Position numbers and translations under genes: made by a program. Shown here one piece after another: positions 38,025-44,934 of a stretch of DNA of 64,000 bases (the stretch's first letter is position 1; each line of letters begins with the position of its first letter). The stretch is taken from the NCBI RefSeq assembly GCF_004363095.1, contig NZ_SNYO01000002.1, positions 372,001-436,000 on the forward strand, in the 5' to 3' direction. Origin of the DNA: Actinomycetospora succinea. GTDB taxonomy: Bacteria > Actinomycetota > Actinomycetes > Mycobacteriales > Pseudonocardiaceae. The notes beneath the pieces were generated by a model. That model saw only the letters and a list, made by a program, of their open reading frames with translations, did not search any database and was not told the DNA's origin.

Positions 38025-38307
38025 GGCCCGTCCGGCGACCCCCGCCCGGACCGTCGACCAGGGCGTGGAGATCGACCACGGGGAACGGTCGTCGTGCGAC
38101 GTCGGATGACGCGGCCGTTCGGCCGTGTCACCCGATGGGTGCGACCTCGGGCTCCGCTCACCGGGCGTGGACCTACGCTGACCGCACGGATACACGTCGG
38201 GGCGGCGCGGAGCACGACCGGGAGTAGCGTCCCCAGGTCGAGGACAACCGCTAGGGTGGCGCGACGCCGGGGGAGATCAGTCATCCGGGACGAGGAGTCG
38301 ACCAGAC
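38025..38307. promoter_or_regulatory. Upstream region of the flavohemoglobin gene
   Basis: A 283-bp gap. A TAGGGT box at about 38252-38257 is a fair -10, with GGACAAC about where a -35 would lie; an earlier CGGCCGTTCGGCCG palindrome sits near 38110-38123. Any NO-responsive operator would be sought here; none was identified by eye. Confidence 0.4.
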
Positions 38308-40005
38308 GTGACCGCAGCGAGGGACGATCGCTCCCTGGCCGGGGGACCGCTCGGCCGGTCCCACGCCCCGGGCGACCGGTACGGCCGTGACGACGCGCAC
38401 ACCGCCGACGCCCGGTACGGCACCCGGTCCGAGCCCGACGGCTACGAGACGTCCTCGGCCGCACTCTCCCGCCCCCTCGGCGGTGGTCGAACGAACGGCC
38501 CCGACGAGCCCGACAGCTCCGTCTTCGACATCGCGGACGACCGTCGCGACGGGCAGTACCGCCCGTCCCCGCCCACCGCACCCGGGCACGACCGCACGGG
38601 TTCCTACCGCTCCGCGTCCGAGGGGAGCTCGATGACCTACCCGCCCGGGCCGCACGGTCCGCCGTCCGGTGGCCGATCCCCCTACCCGGGATCCGCACCG
38701 GCCGCCGCACCGCCGGCGCCGTTCTCCGGCGGCCGCCACTCGGGCTCGTCCTCGGGATCGTCCGGGCCGTTCGGCCCGATCCCGACCGCGCCCCCACCGC
38801 CGCCCCCGCCGCAGGCCGAGCCGACGACCTCCTTCACCCCCGACGGCGTCGGCCTGCCCGCCCCCCGCGAGGCGTCGGGCTCCAACGACGTCAACCAGAT
38901 GGTGTCGTTGATCCGCTCCAGCTGGAACGCGGTCGCGCACCGCTCCGACGAGCTGGGCAGCCTCTTCTACGGGTGGCTCTTCCGCATCGCGCCGGAGACC
39001 CGAGACCTGTTCCCCGTGACGATGGAGCTGCAGCGCACGCGCCTGCTGCGGGCTCTCGTCCACGTGGTGCAGATGGTCGACCGGCCCGACGAGCTCTCGG
39101 TCTTCCTGCGCCAGCTCGGCCGCGACCACCGGAAGTTCGGGGTCATCGGCGAGCACTACGACAAGGTCGGCGAGGCGCTGCTCGGGGCGATCCGCGAGAC
39201 CGCGGGCCCGGACGTGTGGACCTACGAGATCGAGGACGCCTGGACGGGCGCCTACGACCTGGTCGCGCAGATCATGCGCGAGGCGGCCGACGCCGAGCGC
39301 GGCCCCGCGGTCTGGATGGGCCGCGTCATGGAGCACCGGCGGATCTCCCAGGACCTCGCGGTGGTCCGGGTGCAGACCAGCCAGCCGGTGCCCTACGTCG
39401 CCGGCCAGTACGTCAGCGTCGAGACCCCGCAGCGTCCGCGCATGTGGCGCTCGATGTCGCCGGCCAACGCCCCGGGTCCCGACTGCGTGCTCGAGTTCCA
39501 CGTCCGCACGGTGCCGGGCGGCTGGGTCAGCCGCGCGATCGTGTCGCACGCCCGCGTCGGCGACGTGTGGCGCATCGGCCCGCCCATGGGCCAGATGACG
39601 CTCGACCCGCGCTCGCGCTCCGACCTGCTCATGGTCGCCGGCGGCACCGGCCTCGCGCCGGCCCGATCGATCATCGAGCAGCTCATCGTCGAGGGCACCG
39701 ACCGCAAGGTCGCGCTGTTCGTCGGCGGCCGCACCTGGAGCGACCTCTACGACATCGAGGCCCTCCGGCGCAGCGCGCAGGAGAACCCCTGGCTGTCGGT
39801 CATCCCGGTGGTCGAGGACGACGGCCGGCAGCACGGCGCCGAGACGGGGACGGTCGGGGAAGTCGTCGCCCGCTACGGCGCCTGGGCCGACCGCGAGATC
39901 ACCGTCAGCGGCTCGCCGCCCATGGTGCGGGCGACCGTGAACGCGCTGCTCGACGCGGGCACGCCGTTCCTCAACATCCACTACGACCCGTACCACACGG
40001 ACTGA
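38308..40005 (+). CDS. Flavohemoglobin (globin plus FAD/NAD reductase) with long disordered N terminus
   Basis: 565 residues. Residues 1-190 are Ser/Gly/Pro-rich (SSGPFGPIPTAPPPPPPPQ). The globin domain (~195-330) has B10 Tyr in GSLFYGWLFRIAPE, E7 Gln in MELQRTRLL and proximal His in LGRDHRKFGVIGEHYDKVG. The reductase half has RMWRSMSPANAP (FAD), MGQMTLDP and MVAGGTGLAPARS (NAD). Flavohemoglobins oxidise NO to nitrate using O2 and NAD(P)H. The neighbouring NOS gene makes NO, so the pair probably balances it; the reductase part might also feed NOS (inference). Starts GTG 38308. Confidence 0.87.
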   Translation: MTAARDDRSLAGGPLGRSHAPGDRYGRDDAHTADARYGTRSEPDGYETSSAALSRPLGGGRTNGPDEPDSSVFDIADDRRDGQYRPSPPTAPGHDRTGSYRSASEGSSMTYPPGPHGPPSGGRSPYPGSAPAAAPPAPFSGGRHSGSSSGSSGPFGPIPTAPPPPPPPQAEPTTSFTPDGVGLPAPREASGSNDVNQMVSLIRSSWNAVAHRSDELGSLFYGWLFRIAPETRDLFPVTMELQRTRLLRALVHVVQMVDRPDELSVFLRQLGRDHRKFGVIGEHYDKVGEALLGAIRETAGPDVWTYEIEDAWTGAYDLVAQIMREAADAERGPAVWMGRVMEHRRISQDLAVVRVQTSQPVPYVAGQYVSVETPQRPRMWRSMSPANAPGPDCVLEFHVRTVPGGWVSRAIVSHARVGDVWRIGPPMGQMTLDPRSRSDLLMVAGGTGLAPARSIIEQLIVEGTDRKVALFVGGRTWSDLYDIEALRRSAQENPWLSVIPVVEDDGRQHGAETGTVGEVVARYGAWADREITVSGSPPMVRATVNALLDAGTPFLNIHYDPYHTD

Positions 40006-40050
40006 GCCGTCCGGGCGAGTGCTGTCGCCCGGACGCCTCGCCGCGTGAGA

Positions 40051-40099
40051 AACGAACGGCGCTTTCGCTGCTTCGGAAGCAGCGAAAGCGCCGTTCGTT
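40051..40099. terminator. 49-bp palindrome between convergent genes
   Basis: 24-bp arms (40051-40074 and 40076-40099) with a single central base, preceded by GTGAGA at 40045-40050. It sits between the flavohemoglobin stop and the opposing OsmC stop. It is probably a bidirectional terminator. Confidence 0.72.
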
Positions 40100-40111
40100 C
40101 GTTCCGGGGCG

Positions 40112-40141
40112 GGCCCCGTCAGGCCCCGTCAGGCCCCGTCA
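40112..40141. repeat. Three tandem copies of a 10-bp repeat
   Basis: GGCCCCGTCA is repeated three times exactly, and the last TCA is the stop codon of the OsmC gene on the minus strand. Such a run could vary in copy number without harm because it lies after the coding region. Confidence 0.75.
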
Positions 40142-40663
40142 GGCGGTGGCGGCCTGGCGCGGGGTCATCTCGACCGAGAGCTCCGGCGGCTTGGCCAGCG
40201 TCTGGAACACGACGCAGTACCGCTCGGTGAGCTTGTGCAGCGTGGCGAGGGTGTCGGCGTCGGCGTCCGTGTCGAGGTCGAAGCGCAGGCGGACCTCGCG
40301 GAACCCGACCGGCGCGTCCTTGGCGACGCCCAGGGTGCCGCGGAAGTCGAGGTCCCCCTCGGCGTGCACGTTGCCGCCGCGGATCTCGACGCCCATCGAC
40401 GTCGACACCGCGCGCAGGGTGACGCCCGCGCAGGCGACGAGCGCCTCGAGGAGCATGTCGCCCGAGCACAGCTGGGTGCCGTCACCGCCGGTGGCGGGGT
40501 GCAGGCCGGCCTCGACCAGCGCCTGCGAGGTCTGCACACGGCACGCGATGCCGGAGCCGTCGACGTCCCCGTCGGCCTTGAGCGTGACGACGGCCGACTC
40601 GGGGTCCTCCTTGTACTGCGACTTGAGCGGGCCCTGGGTCTCGGCGAGCTTCGACTTGTCCAT
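40139..40663 (-). CDS. OsmC-family peroxiredoxin-like protein
   Basis: 174 residues. The SGDMLLEALVACAGVTLRAV segment contains the second redox Cys of the family; CRVQTSQALVEAGLHP holds another Cys and the OsmC substrate region. OsmC/Ohr proteins reduce organic hydroperoxides, but the usual first catalytic Cys context is not typical here, so it may belong to a subfamily without strong peroxidase activity. ATG 40663. It is followed in transcription only by the palindrome. Confidence 0.8.
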   Translation of the reverse strand: MDKSKLAETQGPLKSQYKEDPESAVVTLKADGDVDGSGIACRVQTSQALVEAGLHPATGGDGTQLCSGDMLLEALVACAGVTLRAVSTSMGVEIRGGNVHAEGDLDFRGTLGVAKDAPVGFREVRLRFDLDTDADADTLATLHKLTERYCVVFQTLAKPPELSVEMTPRQAATA

Positions 40664-40695
40664 GTCCCCGATCCTCCCCCGGACGTGGCGCTGCG

Positions 40696-42078
40696 TCATC
40701 CGGTCGTCACCGGTGTGCGCACCCGGCGGGGCCGGCAGGCGGCGACCGCACCCGCGCCGACCAGCGAGAACGCGACGAGCAGCGGCAGCGCGTCGTTCCA
40801 GCCGGCGACGAGGCCGGCCGGTCCCCCGCCGAGCGACGGACGGGTCGCGACGACGGCGATGACGGTCGTGCCGATCGCCGAGCCGACGTAGCGCGCGGTG
40901 TTGTTGGCGCCGCCGCCCATCGCGCCGCGACCCGGCGGCACGCTCGCCACCGCCTCGCGTCCCAGGGCGGCGTTGACGATCCCGCTGGCGGCGCCGGCCA
41001 CCACGAGCGCCGGCACCAGCGACAGCGGCGTGCTGTCCGGCGCGAGCCCGAGCAGCAGCACCTGGCCGAGCGCGACGACGAGCAGCCCGCCGGCGAGCAG
41101 CAGGCGCCCGGACCACCCCGCGGGCAGGCGCCGCGCGAGCAGCGCCGTCACCACGCTCGTGCCCGACCACGCGAGCAGCAGCAGCGCGCCGACCACCGCG
41201 GTGCTGCCGAGCCCGCGCTCGACGACGGTGGGCAGGAAGGAGGTCGTCGAGATGATGCCCATGCCGGTGGCGAGCGCCCCGACCGTCGCGGCGACGAAGG
41301 CGGGCGAGCGGAACAGGGCCATGTCGAGCATCGGGGCGGCGCGCCGGCGCTCGAGGACGACGAACAGCGCGAGGAGCACCACGCCCGCCGCGAGCAGGGC
41401 GAGCACGCCGGGGCGGGCGAAGCCGGCGCGCCCCTCGACGAGGCCGGCCAGCAGGGCCCCGAGGCCGGCGGCGAGCACGAGGACGCCGGGCAGGTCGATC
41501 GGCCGCGGGGTCTCGGCGCGCGACTCGGGCACCGTGCGGTGGGTGACGACCGCGAGGACGACGGCGCCGGCCGCGGCCGCCCAGTAGGCGCCGGTCCAGC
41601 CGACGACGCGGTCGAGGCCCGCCGCGAGGAACGGGCCGGCGGCGATGCCGGCGCCGAGGCTCGCGCCCCAGACGCTGCTGGCGGTGCGGGCCTCGGGGGT
41701 GCCGGCCGGGAACGCGTGACCGAGCAGGCCCTGGGAGCACGCGACCAGCGCCGCCGCGCCGAGTCCCTGCAGGATGCGCGCGATCACCAGCACGAGGGCG
41801 TTCGGGGCGAGCGCGCCGAGCACGGACGACACCGCGAGGACGCCCGCGCCGAGGACGAGGACGCGGCGCCGGCCGAGGTCGTCGCCCAGCGCGCCGACCG
41901 AGAGCAGGGCGACGCCGAGCCCGATGCTCATCGAGCTGAGGATCCAGGCCTGGGCCTCGGGGCCGGCGCCGAGCGCGGACGCCGTCGAGGGCAGCGTCGC
42001 GAGCGGGGTCGTGAAGGCCACGAGCGCGAGGAACGTGGCGGTGCCGGCGATGGCGAGGGTGGCGCGGGGCGAGCTCAC
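40696..42078 (-). CDS. MFS transporter (drug efflux type)
   Basis: 460 residues with 12-14 hydrophobic segments. The A motif GALGDDLGRRRVLVLGAG and the N-terminal ALVAFTTPLATLPSTA match DHA-type multidrug exporters. GTG 42078 follows a TAGCGT box (42092-42087 on this strand) by 8 bp, so the mRNA is probably leaderless. It shares an operator with the divergent HxlR regulator, the likely controller. Confidence 0.85.
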   Translation of the reverse strand: MSSPRATLAIAGTATFLALVAFTTPLATLPSTASALGAGPEAQAWILSSMSIGLGVALLSVGALGDDLGRRRVLVLGAGVLAVSSVLGALAPNALVLVIARILQGLGAAALVACSQGLLGHAFPAGTPEARTASSVWGASLGAGIAAGPFLAAGLDRVVGWTGAYWAAAAGAVVLAVVTHRTVPESRAETPRPIDLPGVLVLAAGLGALLAGLVEGRAGFARPGVLALLAAGVVLLALFVVLERRRAAPMLDMALFRSPAFVAATVGALATGMGIISTTSFLPTVVERGLGSTAVVGALLLLAWSGTSVVTALLARRLPAGWSGRLLLAGGLLVVALGQVLLLGLAPDSTPLSLVPALVVAGAASGIVNAALGREAVASVPPGRGAMGGGANNTARYVGSAIGTTVIAVVATRPSLGGGPAGLVAGWNDALPLLVAFSLVGAGAVAACRPRRVRTPVTTG

Positions 42079-42090
42079 GGGGTCGGACGC

Positions 42091-42127
42091 TAGCAGGTTC
42101 GGTTCGTTGATTGAACCGAACTGCTAG
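42091..42127. promoter_or_regulatory. Divergent operator between MFS and HxlR genes
   Basis: A near-perfect palindrome: left arm CTAGCAGGTTCGGTTC, right arm GAACCGAACTGCTAG, spacer GTTGATT (core arms 42097-42105 and 42113-42121 are perfect). Its two ends overlap the -10 boxes of both genes (TAGCGT for the transporter, TAGGCT at 42125-42130 for the regulator). A dimeric HxlR protein bound here would repress both. Confidence 0.72.
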
Positions 42128-42137
42128 GCTGGTCACC

Positions 42138-42674
42138 GTGCCGCTGGGGCAGAACTACGACCGACAGGACTGCGCGCTCGCCCGCGCCCTCGAGATCGTG
42201 GGCGAGCGCTGGACCCTGCTCGTGCTGCGCGACTGCTTCTTCGGCGTCCGCCGCTTCGCCGACCTGCGCGCGCACCTCGACATCCCGCGGGCCGTGCTGT
42301 CCGACCGGCTCGCGACCCTCGTCGACGCGGGCCTGCTCGCGCGGCGCAACTACGCGCCGGGTCGCGACGAGTACGTCCTCACCGACACGGGGCTCGACCT
42401 GTGGCCCGCCGTGTACTCGCTGGCGCGCTTCGGCGACCGCCACCTCGTCGGGCCTGGCGGCGGACGGCGCCGGTTCCGGCACGCCGACTGCCCGGAGGGC
42501 GGTGCGGAGCTCGCCGCCGGCGCCGTCTGCCCCGCGTGCGGGACGCTGCCGGCGCCGTCGTCGCTGGAGACGTACCTGCTCGTGCCCGCGGCCGACACCG
42601 ACCGTCCGGTGCGCGACGACGCCGTCAGCGTCGCCCTGCGCCGCCCCCACCGCCTGCTGGCGCCGCTGCCGTGA
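42138..42674 (+). CDS. HxlR-family transcriptional regulator
   Basis: 178 residues. CALARALEIVGERWTLLVLR, FFGVRRFADLRAHLDIPRAV and LTDTGLDLWPAVYSLARFGD are the HxlR winged-helix signature; the Cys at residue ~12 is the redox/aldehyde-sensing position in several members. A C-terminal zinc-ribbon-like CPEGG...CPACG is present. GTG 42138 lies 7 bp after TAGGCT, so translation is likely leaderless. It is divergent from the MFS gene. Confidence 0.87.
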   Translation: MPLGQNYDRQDCALARALEIVGERWTLLVLRDCFFGVRRFADLRAHLDIPRAVLSDRLATLVDAGLLARRNYAPGRDEYVLTDTGLDLWPAVYSLARFGDRHLVGPGGGRRRFRHADCPEGGAELAAGAVCPACGTLPAPSSLETYLLVPAADTDRPVRDDAVSVALRRPHRLLAPLP

Positions 42675-42686
42675 GGGGCCTGCGGC

Positions 42687-42734
42687 CCACGTGAGTGGAA
42701 TGGGTCGCCCTGGCGACCCATTCCACTCACGTGG
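42687..42734. terminator. Palindrome between HxlR and AhpD-like genes
   Basis: Perfect 23-bp arms (42687-42709 and 42712-42734) with a 2-base centre, beginning CCACGTGAGTGGAATGGG. It lies between two converging genes and is probably a bidirectional terminator. Confidence 0.75.
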
Positions 42735-42744
42735 CCGGCGGCCA

Positions 42745-43197
42745 TCACCAGGCGCCGACCGGGCGGCGGATGGCGACGTTGGCGTGGTTGAACAGGTTCG
42801 TCAGGGCGATCTGCGCGACGAGCCCGGCCAGCGCGGTCTCGTCGAAGTGCCGCGCCGCCTCGTCCCAGACCTCGTCGGACACGGCCTCGAGGCGGTCGCT
42901 GATCCGGGTCGCCGCCTCCGCCAGCCCGAGGGCGGCCCGCTCGGCGTCGGTGAAGCCCGGGGCCTCGCGCCACACGACGAGCATGGCCAGCCGGTCCTCG
43001 GACTCGCCGTTCTTGCGCACCGTCTTCGTGCCCGAGTCCACGCAGAAGGCGCACCCGTTGATCTGGCTGACCCGCAGGTGCACGAGCTCGCGGATGCCGT
43101 CCGAGAGGCCGGTGGCCTGGATCGTGCCGATCATCGACCCGACGGCCTCGCCGAAGCCGGGCAGCGCGCGGGTGAAGTGCTCGAGTCGTCCGGTCAT
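42745..43197 (-). CDS. Carboxymuconolactone decarboxylase/AhpD-like protein (ECF41-linked)
   Basis: 150 residues. The redox pair in NGCAFCVDSGTKTVRK is the CxxC of AhpD-like proteins; SDGIRELVHLRVSQING precedes it. ATG 43197 follows AGGAG. In many actinobacteria this family is encoded beside an ECF41 sigma factor and is its main target, as here. It has a matching promoter in the divergent gap. The biochemical role is unknown, possibly thiol-based reduction. Confidence 0.85.
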   Translation of the reverse strand: MTGRLEHFTRALPGFGEAVGSMIGTIQATGLSDGIRELVHLRVSQINGCAFCVDSGTKTVRKNGESEDRLAMLVVWREAPGFTDAERAALGLAEAATRISDRLEAVSDEVWDEAARHFDETALAGLVAQIALTNLFNHANVAIRRPVGAW

Positions 43198-43215
43198 GGC
43201 AATCTCCTGATCCGT

Positions 43216-43242
43216 GGTCACATCGACCGGTCCTCGCCGGTC
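43216..43242 (+). promoter_or_regulatory. ECF41-type promoter for the sigma gene
   Basis: GGTCACA, 16 bp, GGTC: close to the ECF41 consensus TGTCACA-N16-CGTC. It reads towards the sigma gene starting at 43281, so the sigma factor probably activates itself. Confidence 0.65.
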
Positions 43243-43252
43243 CCATCAGTGA

Positions 43253-43279
43253 GACCCCCGAGGACCCAGGGATGTGACC
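43253..43279 (-). promoter_or_regulatory. ECF41-type promoter for the AhpD-like gene
   Basis: On the minus strand GGTCACA (43279-43273), 16 bp, GGTC (43256-43253) is an exact copy of the promoter pointing the other way. It would drive the AhpD-like gene. Confidence 0.65.
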
Positions 43280-43280
43280 G

Positions 43281-44162
43281 ATGGACGACAACGAGCTCGC
43301 CGCGACCTTCGAGACCCACCGCCCGCACCTGCGCGCCGTGACGCTGCGGCTGCTCGGCAGCTCCGCCGAGGCCGACGACGCGGTGCAGGAGACGTGGCTG
43401 CGCCTGGCGCGCACCGACACCAGCGAGGTGGAGAACCTCCGCGCCTGGCTGACCACCGTCGCGAGCCGCGTCGCGCTGTCGATGCTGCGCACGCGCGGCA
43501 CCCGGGCCGAGTCCCCGATCGACGACGCCCCGGACGCCGTCGACCTCGAGCCGAACCCCGAGGCCCGGGCGGCGCAGGCGGACGCGCTCGGCGGCGCGCT
43601 GCTCGTCGTCCTCGAGCGCCTCGAGCCCGCCGAGCGCCTGGCGTTCGTGCTGCACGACCTGTTCGCGGTCCCGTTCGACGAGATCGCCACCGTCGTCGAG
43701 CGCAGCCCCGCGGCGGCCCGCCAGCTCGCGAGCCGGGCGCGCCGGCGCGTGCGCGGCGGGTCGGACACCGCCGAGGCCGACCCCGCCCGGCGCCGCGAGG
43801 TCGTCGAGGCCTTCCTGACCGCGGCGCGCGAGGGCGACTTCGCCGGGCTGCTCAGCGTGCTCGACCCCGACGTGGAGCTGCGCGCCGACCGCGTCGCCGT
43901 CGCCGCGGCCGAGGCCAACCGCGGGCGCGCCCCCGAGCTCGCCGAGAGCGTGCACGGCGCCGAAGCCGTCGCGCGCGTGTTCAGCGGACGCGCCCGCGCC
44001 GCGCAGCCGGCCCTGCTCGACGGCGTGCCCGGTGCGGTGTTCGCCCCCGGCGGGACGGTCTACTCGGCGTTCGACATCGTGATCGTCGACGGGCGCATCG
44101 TGGCCATCGAGATGATCGCCGACCCCGAGGTGCTCGCCGGGCTGGACGTCGAGCTGGGCTGA
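43281..44162 (+). CDS. ECF41-family sigma factor with SnoaL-like C-terminal domain
   Basis: 293 residues. Sigma region 2 has AVTLRLLGSSAEADDAVQET and region 4 FDEIATVVERSPAAARQLAS. The C-terminal ~115 residues (VVEAFLTAAREGDFAGLLSV) form a SnoaL-like domain that replaces an anti-sigma factor and controls activity, typical of ECF41. ATG 43281. It is divergent from its usual partner, the AhpD-like gene. Confidence 0.9.
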   Translation: MDDNELAATFETHRPHLRAVTLRLLGSSAEADDAVQETWLRLARTDTSEVENLRAWLTTVASRVALSMLRTRGTRAESPIDDAPDAVDLEPNPEARAAQADALGGALLVVLERLEPAERLAFVLHDLFAVPFDEIATVVERSPAAARQLASRARRRVRGGSDTAEADPARRREVVEAFLTAAREGDFAGLLSVLDPDVELRADRVAVAAAEANRGRAPELAESVHGAEAVARVFSGRARAAQPALLDGVPGAVFAPGGTVYSAFDIVIVDGRIVAIEMIADPEVLAGLDVELG

Positions 44163-44256
44163 TTCGGCGTGTCGCGCCGGCGAGGATGTGGCGTTTCTGG
44201 CTTCAGACGCCAGCGATGCCGCATCGCTCGCACGGGGACGTGCGCGTCGGGTCGGG

Positions 44257-44934
44257 CTAGATCAGGCCCATCTTCGAGGCGGCGTAGACGGCTTCGGCGC
44301 GGCGGGTGACGTCGAGCTTGCGCATGAGGTTGCCGACGTGGAACTTCACGGTCGTCTCGGAGATGAAGAGCTCGCGGCCGATGGTGCGGTTCGACATGCC
44401 GCGGGCGAGCAGGCGCAGGACGTCGAGCTCGCGGCCGGTGAGCGGGTCGCCGTGGGGCTGCTGGCCGTTGAGCGAGCGCACCACGGCCGCCGCGGAGCGC
44501 GAGTCGAACGCGGACTCGCCGCGCGACACCGCCCGGATCGCGGAGGTCAGCTCGGTGGTGTCGACGTCCTTGACGACGTAGCCACGCGCGCCGGCGTGGA
44601 CGGCCTCGACGACGAGGCGGTCGTCGAGGAACGTCGTCAGCACGAGCACGCCGACACCGGGGTGCGCTTGGGTCAGCTGGCGGCACAGCTGCAGGCCCTC
44701 GGAGTCGGAGCTGGTCGAGAGCTTGAGGTCGAGCAGCACGATCGTCGGGCGCTGGTGGGCGACGACGGCGAGCGCCTCGGCCGCGCTGGACGCCTCGCCG
44801 ACGATCGCGAACTGCGGCTCGCGCTCGAGCACGGAACGCAGGCCCTGCCGGACGATGGCGTGGTCGTCGACGAGGACGATGCGCACCTCCCCGCGCTTGG
44901 CGGTGGTGCGTGCGGGCACGCGGATCTCGGTCAT
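44257..44934 (-). CDS. mnoR: MnoR-like LuxR response regulator
   Basis: 225 residues. Receiver domain VRIVLVDDHAIVRQGLRSVL, phospho-aspartate in TIVLLDLKLSTSSDSEG, and a LuxR domain LTGRELDVLRLLARGMSN with ISETTVKFHVGNLMRKLDV. Its start overlaps the kinase stop by 4 bp. The order regulator, kinase, Fe-type alcohol dehydrogenase matches, from memory, the MnoSR system of Mycolicibacterium smegmatis, which induces methanol dehydrogenase; the symbol is therefore tentative. Its target here would be the mdo gene at 28.3 kb. Confidence 0.78.
   Translation of the reverse strand: MTEIRVPARTTAKRGEVRIVLVDDHAIVRQGLRSVLEREPQFAIVGEASSAAEALAVVAHQRPTIVLLDLKLSTSSDSEGLQLCRQLTQAHPGVGVLVLTTFLDDRLVVEAVHAGARGYVVKDVDTTELTSAIRAVSRGESAFDSRSAAAVVRSLNGQQPHGDPLTGRELDVLRLLARGMSNRTIGRELFISETTVKFHVGNLMRKLDVTRRAEAVYAASKMGLI

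Noticed and set aside
44163-44256. Another GTGAG-type palindrome between convergent genes
   Set aside because: Only short imperfect stems (TGGCGT/ACGCCA and GCGATG/CATCGC) are present and no GTGAG motif, so it was not placed in the class.
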